Shown here: positions 24,709 to 34,537 of the stretch, one piece after another
How positions within the stretch are numbered: the stretch's first letter is position 1
Layout of the letters: each line of letters opens with the position of its first letter
NCBI GenBank assembly: GCA_026671195.1
Contig: JAPOHD010000067.1
Coordinates: 124,001-188,000 of the forward strand
Direction: 5' to 3'
DNA: 64,000 bases
Source: Draconibacterium aestuarii
Lineage (GTDB): Bacteria > Bacteroidota > Bacteroidia > Bacteroidales > Prolixibacteraceae
Made by a program: the position numbers and the translations under genes
The notes under the pieces: generated by a model
Database searches by the model: none
What the model saw: the letters and a program-made list of their open reading frames with translations, nothing else
What the model was told of the DNA's origin: nothing

Positions 24709-25854
24709 ATGATTACACAAAAGGCAAGAGATATTACACCATTTATTGTTATGGAAGTTTTAGAAAAAGCTGCTGAAATGGAGCGGAAGGGGATTGATGT
24801 GGTTCATCTTGAAGTGGGGGAGCCTGATTTTAATGTACCGGCTTGCGTTTCAAAAGCAGTTCAAACTGCGTTTAATGAAGGACGAACACACTATACTCAT
24901 AGTTTGGGCGATCCGGAATTACGCGAACAGATTGCACAAAAATATTGGCAGGAATATGGTGTTTCAGTTTCTCCCAATCAGATTATAGTTACTTCCGGAA
25001 GTTCGCCGGCAATTTTGTTAACGTTAGGGGTTTTGTGTGAAGCGGGTGACGAAATTATTATTTCTGATCCGGGTTATGCCTGTTATTCAAATTTTATAAA
25101 ATTTATTGAAGCCAAACCTGTGCGTGTTCCGGTTTTTGAAGAAGATGGATTTCAGTATCGCAGCAGCGAAATTCAAAAACGGATTTCAGCAAAAACAAAA
25201 GGAATAATGATTAACAGCCCGATGAATCCTACCGGGAATTTGCTTTCGCCAGAGGTAATGAAGGAACTTACGTATTTGAATATTCCTATTATTTCCGACG
25301 AGATTTACCATGGGTTGGTTTATAAAGGCAGGGCACATTCAATTTTAGAAGTTACCGACAATGCTTTTGTGTTGAGCGGTTTTTCAAAACTGTATGCGAT
25401 GACCGGGCTTCGTTTGGGGTATGTAATTGCTCCCAAAGAATATATGCGATGTATGCAGAAACTTCAACAAAACCTGTTTATTTGTGCCAGTTCAACAGCA
25501 CAAAGGGCAGGTATTGAGGCTTTGAAATATGCCGGAATAGAAGTGGAACAAATGCGGATGACATATGACAAACGCCGAGCTTATTTAATTCAGAGGTTAA
25601 AAAAAATGGGATTTTTGATTAAAGTTGAACCAACCGGTGCTTTTTATGTATTCGTTAACGTAAAACATTTATCAAACGATAGCTATAAATTAGCGTTTGA
25701 TATACTTGAAAAGGCCCACGTTGGCGTGACGCCCGGTATTGACTTTGGCGAAAACGGAGAAGGTTTTATTCGATTTTCGTATGCAAATTCAATCGAAAAT
25801 ATTGAAGAAGGAATGAACCGCTTGGAAAAATATTTAGCTGAATACTTTAGTTAA
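24709..25854 (+). CDS. class I/II PLP-dependent aminotransferase
   Basis: A 381-residue fold-type I aminotransferase of normal length. It has VGEPDFNVP, the TSGSSPAILL phosphate-binding turn, NSPMNPTG, ISDEIYHGLVY (the Asp contacting the pyridine nitrogen) and the PLP-binding Lys227 in SGFSKLYAMTGLRLGY, with the substrate Arg in FIRFSYANS. It resembles the aspartate/aromatic aminotransferase AspC-like subgroup. The exact substrate is not determined. It lies 70 nt after the SIS gene and its stop overlaps the convergent nitroreductase gene by 8 bp. A link to amino-acid handling after deglycation is possible but unproven. Confidence 0.9.
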   Translation: MITQKARDITPFIVMEVLEKAAEMERKGIDVVHLEVGEPDFNVPACVSKAVQTAFNEGRTHYTHSLGDPELREQIAQKYWQEYGVSVSPNQIIVTSGSSPAILLTLGVLCEAGDEIIISDPGYACYSNFIKFIEAKPVRVPVFEEDGFQYRSSEIQKRISAKTKGIMINSPMNPTGNLLSPEVMKELTYLNIPIISDEIYHGLVYKGRAHSILEVTDNAFVLSGFSKLYAMTGLRLGYVIAPKEYMRCMQKLQQNLFICASSTAQRAGIEALKYAGIEVEQMRMTYDKRRAYLIQRLKKMGFLIKVEPTGAFYVFVNVKHLSNDSYKLAFDILEKAHVGVTPGIDFGENGEGFIRFSYANSIENIEEGMNRLEKYLAEYFS

Positions 25855-26374
25855 AAGCATTGCCAAATGTATTTAGGTGAACGAATTCTGATAAAGATTT
25901 TCGTTTTTTAGGGGCATTTTCAATATCTGGATATCCCAGGGGAATTAAAACGCATGGTTCAATATGGCTTGGCAATTTAAGTACCTCAGAACATTTCTTA
26001 ACAGAAAAGTTACAAACCCAGCAAGTTCCCAGACCTAATTCTGTGGCCATTAACGTCATGTGATCAACTGCAATGGCAATATCGATGTCGGCCGAGTCTT
26101 TTCCATCGGAACTTCGCTTCCACGATTGAGAATGGTCAGCACCGGCGACAATAATTACAGGAGCTTTTTTAATCCAGTCTCTCTGATAAGTCTGATGTAT
26201 TTTTTCAAGCGTTTCGGTTTCTGTTACTACAATAAAATGCCAGGGCTGAAAATTAACGGCTGACGGGGCAACTTGCCCTGCTTCAAGAACTTTTAACAGT
26301 TTATCATCTTCAACTGGAGTAGTTTTGTATTTCCGAACCGAAAAGCGCGATTTTGCAAGTTGAAAAAAGTCCAT
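25847..26374 (-). CDS. nitroreductase family FMN oxidoreductase
   Basis: A 175-residue protein. I chose the start MDFFQLAKSRFSVRKYK because 15 extra residues from a farther ATG at 26419 precede the conserved SRFSVRKYK opening and are low-complexity. Family marks are SRFSVRKY (FMN phosphate contact), GQVAPSAVNFQPWHF, DIAIAVDHMTLMATELGLGTCW and PLGYPD. These enzymes reduce nitroaromatics, quinones or enones with NAD(P)H through FMN. The physiological substrate is unknown. The gene is convergent with the aminotransferase gene and overlaps its end. Confidence 0.92.
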   Translation of the reverse strand: MDFFQLAKSRFSVRKYKTTPVEDDKLLKVLEAGQVAPSAVNFQPWHFIVVTETETLEKIHQTYQRDWIKKAPVIIVAGADHSQSWKRSSDGKDSADIDIAIAVDHMTLMATELGLGTCWVCNFSVKKCSEVLKLPSHIEPCVLIPLGYPDIENAPKKRKSLSEFVHLNTFGNAFN

Positions 26375-26644
26375 AATGTAATTTTTTTTGTTTTTAGTTG
26401 AAAATAAAACTGAAAGCAAAAATAGGGAATTGCTTTCAGTTTTAAACCTTGTTGTTTTATTTATGTGTTGAAAAGATTTGAATCTTGCTGTAGTGGTTAA
26501 AAATATTAATTGTCAGGTTGTTATGTGAGTTGTGTGTGTGTTTTAAAGCATAGTTTGTACTACGATGTATATCAGAAAAATAACGTCATTTGCAGCCAAT
26601 ATTAGAATAACAAAGAACAAAATGTTTAACCAATAAAAGGAAAA

Positions 26645-27118
26645 ATGATGAGAAATTTGAACTATGCTACAATTATTTTAGTAGGATTACTTTTTGTAAC
26701 TATTTCTGTACAAGCAACAAGTTTACGTAATGGTTTTAATGAGTATGAATATATAATGGTAAATGATATTCACATCGGTAAAAACGTAAAAGCTATTTGG
26801 ACCTTGAGTTATAGTGATAGCGAGGCTCCTGTTACAGTAGTAAAAAGGAAAACTTTGGAAGGAATAGAATATGTAGTGCAGTCCCGGTATTTCGCTGTTA
26901 GTTATGTTTCATCTGTGAATGGTTTTGGTGCAAAAGAAGTGAGGAACACATGGAGTAATGTTCCTAAAAAAATAAATTGTGCTGTAATTTGTAAGAAAGA
27001 ATTAGCTAACCAGGCACTTATTACTCCCAATAAAGTAGATGATAAGCAAGCTTTAGGTTTAATTGCCAGCTATTTACCCGAATTGATAAACGATGGCTAT
27101 AAGCATGTGCTAAATTAA
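26645..27118 (+). CDS. small secreted protein, copy 1 of a tandem pair, unknown
   Basis: A 157-residue protein with signal peptide 1-24 (ending VQA). I recognise no family. The second gene (27535) has the same layout and a closely similar body: VKAIWTLSYS, PVTVVKRKTLEGIEYVV, YFAVSYVS, VNGFGAKEVR, ITPNKVDD, ALGLIASYLPELINDGY. The body is predicted beta-rich at first with a helical end. It stands alone with its own terminator of the same sequence type as copy 2. The pair is probably exported to the periplasm or outside. Function unknown. Confidence 0.75.
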   Translation: MMRNLNYATIILVGLLFVTISVQATSLRNGFNEYEYIMVNDIHIGKNVKAIWTLSYSDSEAPVTVVKRKTLEGIEYVVQSRYFAVSYVSSVNGFGAKEVRNTWSNVPKKINCAVICKKELANQALITPNKVDDKQALGLIASYLPELINDGYKHVLN

Positions 27119-27142
27119 GCAACTGCTTAGTAGGAAAAATAT

Positions 27143-27167
27143 AACCGCAAGTAATTGCGGTTTTTTT
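27143..27167 (+). terminator. intrinsic terminator after paralogue copy 1
   Basis: AACCGCAA (27143-27150) pairs with TTGCGGTT (27155-27162) around a GTAA loop and continues into a T run. It lies 24 nt after the stop codon. Confidence 0.88.
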
Positions 27168-27534
27168 ATGTCTTAAATCTGAAGTTAACACTAAAATCCT
27201 GATTTCTGATATAACCTTCTATTCGTACCTAAGGCAATTTTGTCGATAAAATCTGCAATTAATACACATTATTGTGTTTTTAAGTGAAATGGAATGTAAG
27301 TAAATGTCTATAAAATACAGAAATATAAAAGTGAATATGGATTAAATCGATATTAATGTTATAAATAACGCGTTAAGCGATTTAATATGATATATACAAC
27401 TATTTTCTACCAATGAGCTGTGTTTTTAAGCAGAGTATCTACCTGTCACGAGTTTGTAATTCGAGCGTCTATAGGGTACAAATACTTTAGAAAACAGAAA
27501 ACAATTTTAAAACGAAAACTAAAAAATTAAAGTC
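27168..27534 (+). other. intergenic region between the paralogue genes
   Basis: No open frame of note and no RNA gene found. The region is AT-rich. TACTTTAG at 27483-27490, 45 nt before the copy 2 start, is one base from TAnnTTTG, but I see no well-spaced TTG before it. It should hold the promoter of copy 2. Confidence 0.4.
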
Positions 27535-28005
27535 ATGAAAAGAATCAATTATTTCACAGTTATTTTGGTGACAATCTTCTTAATGTCAGTATCAGCAAGT
27601 GCAACAGGTACCCGTACAGAATTTAAAGCGTACGAAATTGAAGAATTAGATAATCTTTATATGGGGAAAGAGGTGCGAGCACTATGGACTTTGCGTTACA
27701 GTCTGAATGAAGAGCCCGTAACAGTGGTAAAACGTAAAACGTTGGAAGGGACAGAATACGTAGTTCATTCGAAATTTTTTGAAGTAAGTTATGCTTCTAC
27801 TGCTGATGGTTTTGGCACAAAAGAAGTTCGCAGGGCCTGGAGCGATGTACCTAAAAAGATTACCAGAGCGGTAATTAATGATGAAGAACTGGCACGCCAG
27901 CGGATAATAACACCCAATAAGGTGACCGATGAAAAGGCTTTGGGATTAATTGCCAGCTACTTGCCCGACTTAATTAATGATGGATACACTCATCTGTTAA
28001 ATTAG
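27535..28005 (+). CDS. small secreted protein, copy 2 of a tandem pair, unknown
   Basis: A 156-residue protein with signal peptide 1-22 (ending ASA). It is a clear paralogue of the gene at 26645: VRALWTLRYS, PVTVVKRKTLEGTEYVV, FFEVSYAS, ADGFGTKEVR, ITPNKVTDEKALGLIASYLP and DLINDGYTHLLN. The start is preceded by a long spacer and no neighbour. Copy 2 is nearer to average codon use than copy 1 by eye. Function unknown. No catalytic motif is seen. Confidence 0.75.
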   Translation: MKRINYFTVILVTIFLMSVSASATGTRTEFKAYEIEELDNLYMGKEVRALWTLRYSLNEEPVTVVKRKTLEGTEYVVHSKFFEVSYASTADGFGTKEVRRAWSDVPKKITRAVINDEELARQRIITPNKVTDEKALGLIASYLPDLINDGYTHLLN

Positions 28006-28032
28006 TGCATGTTAGAGAACAACGACAAATAT

Positions 28033-28057
28033 AACCGCGGGAAACCGCGGTTTTTTT
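28033..28057 (+). terminator. intrinsic terminator after paralogue copy 2
   Basis: AACCGCGG (28033-28040) pairs with CCGCGGTT (28045-28052) closing a GAAA tetraloop, and is followed by seven T. It lies 27 nt after the stop codon. The similar stem to that after copy 1 suggests gene and terminator were duplicated together. Confidence 0.9.
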
Positions 28058-28097
28058 ATCTTAACGATAGAAATCGATAGTTTGCATATATCGCGAA

Positions 28098-28280
28098 TTA
28101 AATACACCCACAAACGAAACCATCTGCTAAGCTTTCCAGAACTTCTTTTTCAACTCTTTTTTCATTATCGGTGCCATAACAATCCATACAAACCGGCATA
28201 TTAACAACCTGATTCAATACAGATGTTTCCTGTGTAATTTCTTTTTTACAAACGAAACAAGTGTTTTTTATATTTCCCAT
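28098..28280 (-). CDS. small Cys-rich zinc-ribbon-like protein
   Basis: A 60-residue cytoplasmic protein with two CxxC pairs (CFVCKK and CMDCYG) that could bind one zinc ion, and a further CGC near the end (VCGCI). Between the pairs is QETSVLNQVVNMP. No closer family recognised; small treble-clef/zinc-ribbon proteins of this size are common and often hypothetical. It lies convergent with paralogue copy 2, 92 bp after its stop. The dense spacing of cysteines favours a real gene. Confidence 0.6.
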   Translation of the reverse strand: MGNIKNTCFVCKKEITQETSVLNQVVNMPVCMDCYGTDNEKRVEKEVLESLADGFVCGCI

Positions 28281-29057
28281 TTTCCTTTTAAAAGATTGCG
28301 GTCGTTAAGTCTTAATAATTTAATATCAGCTAAAATTTTATCAATAATTTTTTCTGCCTTAAAGTGATTATACAAAAATATAAAATTTATATGGACAAAG
28401 ATGTAACTTGTAAAATGGTAGGCGTGAAGCGCACTACATTTTATGATCATTAATTGATTAATGAAAATTTTTAGTAGAACTTGAAATGCCAGGTGTGTTT
28501 AATGAATTATGACAACATTTGGAATACATGAAACTCAAAATTCTTGTTGGTTTGGTTTAAAATTCTGAGTTAGAGCTAATCTTTTTGCTGAGCAACTAAA
28601 ATGATTGACTTCAAAATTGCTGAGATAAGTGCAAATGACTATGTGGAATGAATCTAAATTGCGTTTCTTAACAATTTTTTATTCGATATTTTTTTGTTAA
28701 ATCGTTTGGTAGCCAGAGTGATGGCTGCTATTTTAAAATAACTGATTTTCTAAATTTTTCTAAAAAAATGTTTACACATTTTAAAACTTAAAACGATGCA
28801 ACTTCAATTATTGTAAACAAGATCAATATTTATTTATACTCAACTAAATGTTTTTTAATAGAAAATTCGTAATTGGAAAATTCTAATATTATTTAAGAAC
28901 AGAATAAACCTTAAAGTAAGTTAGCATAAGATTAATAATTTATATAATTGATGAGATGTCTTGCTTGTGTTAACGATCTGATAGAGTGAGTATTATCATT
29001 CGTGCTGCTTTTGGCATATATTTGCGACGATTTACAAACCTATTAAGTTGTTTTAAA
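28281..29057. other. AT-rich intergenic region before the large T9SS gene
   Basis: No convincing gene. A 20-codon frame at 28390-28452 (MDKDVTCKMVGVKRTTFYDH) looks like part of a helix-turn-helix but stops at once; it may be a remnant. The rest is AT-rich without clear hairpins or tRNA. The -7 promoter box for the next gene is at 29017-29024. Confidence 0.5.
29017..29024 (+). promoter_or_regulatory. -7 box of the T9SS beta-helix gene promoter
   Basis: TATATTTG is a full match to TAnnTTTG. I do not see an evident TTG about 20 nt upstream. It lies within the frame of an alternative GTG start at 28986, so it supports the downstream ATG at 29058 as the real start. Confidence 0.5.
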
Positions 29058-32000
29058 ATGAAGACGCTAGTAAGATTTATTTTGAATTTTTTTGGTATGA
29101 GGGATTTTAACATCAGTGTTAAAAGTTTGGGAAGAAAATTGAACGTCAATAGAGATATCAGATATCTTTTTACGTTGTTGTTTGTGTTGTTGGTAAGTTT
29201 CAGTAATGCAACAGTTTATTATGTAAGTGTATCCGGGAATGATGCAAATACTGGAACAAGTGAAAATCAACCATGGCAAACTTTAGCCAAGGTTAGTGGT
29301 ACTAACTTTAGTCCGGGCGACCAGATCTTATTTAAAAGAGGGGATGAGTGGTCTGGATCTATTACGGTTACTTCTTCGGGAAGTACAGGAAGCCCTATTG
29401 TTTATGGAGCTTACGGTTCAGGTGAAAAACCAAAAATTTATGGTTCAGAAAAAATTACAGGCTGGATACAACATTCGGGTAATATTTATAAGGCTACATT
29501 TGGGAAAAAAATAACTCAGTTATTTTTAAATGAGGATAGAACAAGATTGGCCCGATATCCGAATAGTGGATATTTCAATATTAGCTCGGTTCAAAGCACA
29601 AAACAATTCACATCAAATGAACTTAATGCCGGGATAAATTACACTGGCGCCAAATGGATTGGCAGAACTTCAGCTTATCGTTTTTCTTCATCAGATATAA
29701 CTGCATCCAGTTCTCAAACATTAACATTGGCATCAACACCAATATTTAGTATGGATAAGGATGAAGGATTTTTCTTGTGTAACAAATTAGAGTTTCTGGA
29801 TCAGGCAGGAGAGTGGTACTATGATGCTAATTCACAAACCATTTATGTATGGACTCCTAATGGACACTCACCTACAGAATATGAAGTAAGAGGAGCTGTT
29901 TTTGAAAACGGATTTAACATTGAAAACAAAAATTATGTAACAATTCAGAATATTGAAATAAAGCATCATAAAGGTATTGGAATTTTTTCAGCCAATAGTT
30001 CGTATTTGACTTTTGACAATAACGTTATTCTGAACCCCGATGCATATGGAATTAGAATAAATGGTTGGAGCTCAAATAATGTAGTTTCAAATAATATTAT
30101 TTCCGGTGCAAATGCTGATGGAATTGTCAACTACTCTGCAAATTCTGTTTTTAGGGACAATCACATTTCTGAAATATCTTTACTTGATAATATTGGAATT
30201 GGTAAATTGGAAACGTCAATAGGTATTCGAAGCAGGGGGGAAAATGTATCCTTTACGCATAATAGAATTACTAATTCAGCCTACATAGGAATCTATTTTT
30301 ATGGTGCCAACAATCTAATACAATATAATTATATTAATGAAGTGTGCAAGGTATTGGATGATGGGGGAGGTTTATACACCTATTCTGGAGACTACAGTGA
30401 AGTGGGATCTGCAGGTTCAAAAGTAATAGATAATATTGTACTAAATGTTCATGGAAATAGAGTAGGGTACAAATATGGATTTGAAGAAGGATATGGTATT
30501 TATATCGATAATTTTATACATGATGTTGAGGTTGCAAATAATACAGTAGCATATTGTGATGCTGGCGGTATTTTTTTACATGAAGATGGAAATATTGATG
30601 TAAACAATAATACACTTTTAAGTAACGGTATTGGTTTGAAATCGATAAAACAAAAAGCTAAGAGTTCATTTACAAACAATATTGTTTATGGAGCCGACAG
30701 ACCTGTGGTAATATCTGGAGGATTGGGAGATGTTCATCAAATGGCATATCAAGAATTTGGTGCAGAAGCTAACTATAATTATAATAAATATTACAATCCT
30801 TATGAGTCGAATAATGTTTTTCAAAGAAATCTTGATTTTAACGCATGGAAAAGCAATACTAGTCAAGATACCGATTCAAGATTTAACGGAACATCTCTAG
30901 GTGCTGATGAAACAGAAAAACTATTTTATAATGACACAAAACAAATTAAAACAATATCATTAGGATCAGTAATTTATCGAGATCTTGACGGGAATACAGT
31001 GTCCGGATCTATAACTTTGGAACCATTTAAATCCAAAATATTAATAACGAAAAATAACGTGGACGGTGGAGAAAATCAAAAGCCGGAAATGGATAATCAA
31101 ACGTTTGGAATATTAGGTGATAAACAAGTTGATGATTTTATTGCACAAGTTGTGGCAAGTGATCCAGATGAAGGCCAGATACTTACCTATGAAATTGAAG
31201 GAGGGAATGAAGAAGGATTATTTTATATTGATGCAACATCAGGAGCGATTTATGCAGCTTCAGTAATATATGAAACGAGTGATAAAACAATTCAGTTGGT
31301 TGTTACAGTTACTGATAATGCCACTGAACCATTATCTGCTTCTGCGATAATTACAATTAATATAACCGGTGTTGATGATAGTACTCCTCCGGATGGGGGC
31401 ACTCCTCCCAATATTATATCGTTTGCAATACCGTCAACTTCATCTTCGTTAACTGTACCTATCACATCGTTTACTACTGATGGAAACGCAACAGGTTATA
31501 TGTTAAGTACTTCGTCAGAAGATCCTACAGATAATGATAGTAACTGGACGACGTCTGTTCCAACATCCTATGTTTTTAGCGAAAGTGGGACACATACTCT
31601 ATTTGCCTGGGTAAAAGATAATAGTGCCAATATATCAACATCATCAAGTGCTACAACAACTATTACTCTGGATGATGTAGATTTAACACCAATCTATTCT
31701 GAATATAGGTTTGAAGAAGTGTCAGGGGCAACTGTTATTGATTCCAGAAGTTCAAATGATGGAATGCTTTTCAATGAAGACTTAAGAGTAGAAGGTGTAA
31801 GAGGACAAGGATTACAGTTGACAGGAACGGGTTATGTTGGTCTAGGACAATGTTTTGGCGAAAATGTTACATATGGGGTAACAATAAGTACATGGATTAA
31901 ACCAACCTCTTCTTCAGGTGATTACCAGGGGCTTGTAATGCACGGTGGTCCGGTTGATGATTCTTTCGCTTTATATATAAAACATGACTCAAAAACCGTT

Positions 32001-34184
32001 GCTTTTAAAACTACTTCGACTTCTGCATCCTGGACAGCAATTGATAATGTGGATATTATATGGGATGGCAATTGGCATCATGTTGCAGTAACTTATAATG
32101 GAGCTGAAAAAGTAATTTATATTGATAATCAGGAGTTCGCAAATGTTTCAGCTAACGGAAAGATTGTATCGGGTATTGGGTACAACTTATATATTGGGGC
32201 AGGAAGAGACCAGGCATCGCCAATAGCTCTTTATACTGGATATATTGATGAGGTCAGAGTATACAATTATGGATTAACCAGTTCAGAAATTGAGGATATT
32301 TACAATTCAATAATTAACGATAGAGATACTGTATATACCTCGGAAGAAATTAATATTTGTGAAGGTGAGTCGTATAATGGCTGGACATCCGCAGGCGAAT
32401 ACCAAAGGGTACTGCAGAGTAGTACTGGGGGAGACAGTATTGTAACTACCTATTTATTAGTTAACCCGGTTTATGATTTACTTGAAAATATTGTAATCCA
32501 GGCAGGAGAAGATTACAATGGTTGGACTACTTCGGGTCAATATGTTCGTAATTTAACGACTGTTTTTGGATGCGATAGTACGATTACAACGAACCTGTAC
32601 GTCGGACAAGATCCTAGACACTTTATTCCGGTCTGGGATGGCGAAAATGGTCAGAATCATATGACCTTTGTTATTACCGAGGCACTTGTTGATAGTGTTA
32701 AACTTGGTAAAGGTGATGAAATAGCCGTTTTTGACAATGACTTGTGTGTTGGTGCCATGGTTTTATCTGCGAGTATAAATATCGATGACGAAAATACCTA
32801 TGTTTTTATATCCGCATCGCAGGATAACGGGAGCTCGAATGGTTTTACAACCGGTAACAATGTAACCTTCAAGATTTGGGATTCAACTGAAAAAGTTGAA
32901 AAAGTAATAAACAACGTTATTTATCATGATGACTTGGAAGAATGGATTACTACTGGTAAATACGTGCCAGGAGGAACTTCTGTAGTTGAAATTGGATATA
33001 TCTACGAAGATCCAATTATAACTCAAACCATTAAGCTGGATAAAGGATGGAACATTTTTTCTGCTTCCGTTGTCCCTGATGATCCAGACATGAAAGTAAT
33101 TCAGCAAGAATTACGTGACAGTGATTTTCTTTTTAAGGTTCAGGATGAAATAGGAAGAACTTATGAGAAAATTAGAAACGTTTGGATTAATAACATTGGA
33201 GACATGGAACAAGTAGCAGGTTATCGTATCCGGGTAAAGACTGCTTGTAACTTAGATATTATCGGTACTCAGGTTATTCTGCCAATGAATATTAATGTTA
33301 GAACTGGTTCAAACCTGATTTCATTCCCATATAATGGATCAGTTGATGCGATGCAAGTCATTCAACCATTAATTGGTGCCGGAATTCTTGAAAAAGTTCA
33401 GGATCAAAAAGGTAATTCAATTGAGTACTGGGGATCAACAATCGGCTGGTTAAACGGCATCGGTAACTTTGTTGCCGGTCAAGGATATATGGTTCAGGTA
33501 AATGCTGATGGTGTCTTGCCAATCAATGATGTGTATGAAAAATCAGTATTAGTTAGTGAATATGTTGAAACGGTATATTTCAAGCCTGCTTTTGAAGGTA
33601 ATGGATCAAATCATATGAATATAAATTTGTATGGCTTGAGTGAAACCAATTTAAAAGTAGGTGATGAAATAGCCGCCTATGATGGTGATATTTGTGTAGG
33701 TGCAGTTACTTTAACCAGTACGAATTTTAATAATAATGTGGCTAGTATAAGTGCCTCAGAATCTGATCTTGACGAGATTAATGGTTTTATTAATAACAAT
33801 GATATTGCATTGAAATTTTGGAGTTCTGAGGCAAATGAGTTAATGGACTTTGATTTAACTTTATTAAGTGGAGATATGTTATACAATAATCATTCAAGCG
33901 TTTTTGTAAAGCTTAACGATCAGCTTCTTCCTGATGACGATGAAGGTATCACAATAGGCATGTATCCAAATCCAGCCACAATAAATGTTAATGTAAGGTT
34001 TTCTCAAATTCCTGACAGTAGAGCTCGAATAATTCTTATGGATATTAATGGAAAGCAATTGCAAAGTCGTCAGGTACAATCTTCGCTCGAGGTTTTTGAT
34101 GTTCGTAGTTATCCAACAGGAATTTATTTTGTGAAAACGATTATGGGAGACATCATAAAAACTCATAAGTTAGTTAAGAATTAA
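29058..34184 (+). CDS. large T9SS-exported beta-helix/cadherin/LamG protein
   Basis: A 1708-residue protein from ATG 29058, chosen because a -7 promoter box lies upstream of it and after the farther GTG. The N-region is long and the signal helix (LFTLLFVLLVSFSNA, about 39-51) may start from an inner Met. Domains: right-handed parallel beta-helix (about 55-640, many Asn-ladder turns), cadherin-like repeat (about 670-770, ASDPDEGQILTYEIEGG), Ig-like (about 780-870), LamG/concanavalin-like (about 878-1085), two YNGWTT/SxGxY repeats (about 1095-1185), two copies of a GDEIAxxDxDxCVGA module (about 1195 and 1510) and a T9SS type A sorting domain (MYPNPATINVNVRFSQIPDS onward). A polysaccharide-binding or lyase role is plausible but unproven. 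Confidence 0.88.
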   Translation: MKTLVRFILNFFGMRDFNISVKSLGRKLNVNRDIRYLFTLLFVLLVSFSNATVYYVSVSGNDANTGTSENQPWQTLAKVSGTNFSPGDQILFKRGDEWSGSITVTSSGSTGSPIVYGAYGSGEKPKIYGSEKITGWIQHSGNIYKATFGKKITQLFLNEDRTRLARYPNSGYFNISSVQSTKQFTSNELNAGINYTGAKWIGRTSAYRFSSSDITASSSQTLTLASTPIFSMDKDEGFFLCNKLEFLDQAGEWYYDANSQTIYVWTPNGHSPTEYEVRGAVFENGFNIENKNYVTIQNIEIKHHKGIGIFSANSSYLTFDNNVILNPDAYGIRINGWSSNNVVSNNIISGANADGIVNYSANSVFRDNHISEISLLDNIGIGKLETSIGIRSRGENVSFTHNRITNSAYIGIYFYGANNLIQYNYINEVCKVLDDGGGLYTYSGDYSEVGSAGSKVIDNIVLNVHGNRVGYKYGFEEGYGIYIDNFIHDVEVANNTVAYCDAGGIFLHEDGNIDVNNNTLLSNGIGLKSIKQKAKSSFTNNIVYGADRPVVISGGLGDVHQMAYQEFGAEANYNYNKYYNPYESNNVFQRNLDFNAWKSNTSQDTDSRFNGTSLGADETEKLFYNDTKQIKTISLGSVIYRDLDGNTVSGSITLEPFKSKILITKNNVDGGENQKPEMDNQTFGILGDKQVDDFIAQVVASDPDEGQILTYEIEGGNEEGLFYIDATSGAIYAASVIYETSDKTIQLVVTVTDNATEPLSASAIITINITGVDDSTPPDGGTPPNIISFAIPSTSSSLTVPITSFTTDGNATGYMLSTSSEDPTDNDSNWTTSVPTSYVFSESGTHTLFAWVKDNSANISTSSSATTTITLDDVDLTPIYSEYRFEEVSGATVIDSRSSNDGMLFNEDLRVEGVRGQGLQLTGTGYVGLGQCFGENVTYGVTISTWIKPTSSSGDYQGLVMHGGPVDDSFALYIKHDSKTVAFKTTSTSASWTAIDNVDIIWDGNWHHVAVTYNGAEKVIYIDNQEFANVSANGKIVSGIGYNLYIGAGRDQASPIALYTGYIDEVRVYNYGLTSSEIEDIYNSIINDRDTVYTSEEINICEGESYNGWTSAGEYQRVLQSSTGGDSIVTTYLLVNPVYDLLENIVIQAGEDYNGWTTSGQYVRNLTTVFGCDSTITTNLYVGQDPRHFIPVWDGENGQNHMTFVITEALVDSVKLGKGDEIAVFDNDLCVGAMVLSASINIDDENTYVFISASQDNGSSNGFTTGNNVTFKIWDSTEKVEKVINNVIYHDDLEEWITTGKYVPGGTSVVEIGYIYEDPIITQTIKLDKGWNIFSASVVPDDPDMKVIQQELRDSDFLFKVQDEIGRTYEKIRNVWINNIGDMEQVAGYRIRVKTACNLDIIGTQVILPMNINVRTGSNLISFPYNGSVDAMQVIQPLIGAGILEKVQDQKGNSIEYWGSTIGWLNGIGNFVAGQGYMVQVNADGVLPINDVYEKSVLVSEYVETVYFKPAFEGNGSNHMNINLYGLSETNLKVGDEIAAYDGDICVGAVTLTSTNFNNNVASISASESDLDEINGFINNNDIALKFWSSEANELMDFDLTLLSGDMLYNNHSSVFVKLNDQLLPDDDEGITIGMYPNPATINVNVRFSQIPDSRARIILMDINGKQLQSRQVQSSLEVFDVRSYPTGIYFVKTIMGDIIKTHKLVKN

Positions 34185-34213
34185 CCTTATCAGGTAATAA
34201 ATAGATTAATAAA

Positions 34214-34510
34214 ATGTTTAACAAAGAATCAAAACTTGAGGCAGTTTTATTGTCTTACCTCAGGAATAATGTGGATGAGGTTGCGTCTGATTTAAAAATC
34301 GATAGTGCGCAGTTGTATCGTTGGCGTAAAGCATATGGAGATTCAGATAGAATTCGTTTTTTTACACAGAATAAACTAGATCAAGATGATTTAGAATATC
34401 AGAATGCAAGATTGAGAATTCTTATACAGGATGCAGAAAATGAACGAGATATGCTACGTCAATTAATAGATTCCATGTCCGAAGATGGATATTCTCCTGA
34501 AAACAAATGA
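34214..34510 (+). CDS. IS3 OrfA-like helix-turn-helix protein, standalone
   Basis: A 98-residue protein: KLEAVLLSYLRNNVDEVASD, DSAQLYRWRKAYGD (helix-turn-helix like transposase OrfA) and a C-terminal leucine-zipper-like helix. It lacks the OrfB transposase partner, terminal inverted repeats and a frameshift signal nearby. It starts 29 nt after the T9SS gene and could be co-transcribed with it. It could be a domesticated DNA-binding regulator or a remnant of an insertion sequence. It is convergent with the dehydratase gene of the capsule locus. Confidence 0.65.
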   Translation: MFNKESKLEAVLLSYLRNNVDEVASDLKIDSAQLYRWRKAYGDSDRIRFFTQNKLDQDDLEYQNARLRILIQDAENERDMLRQLIDSMSEDGYSPENK

Positions 34511-34537
34511 TATAAAAACATATAATTAACATATAGG

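Noticed and set aside
34214-34510. Active insertion sequence
   Set aside because: Only an OrfA-like protein is present. No OrfB, terminal repeats or target duplication were seen.
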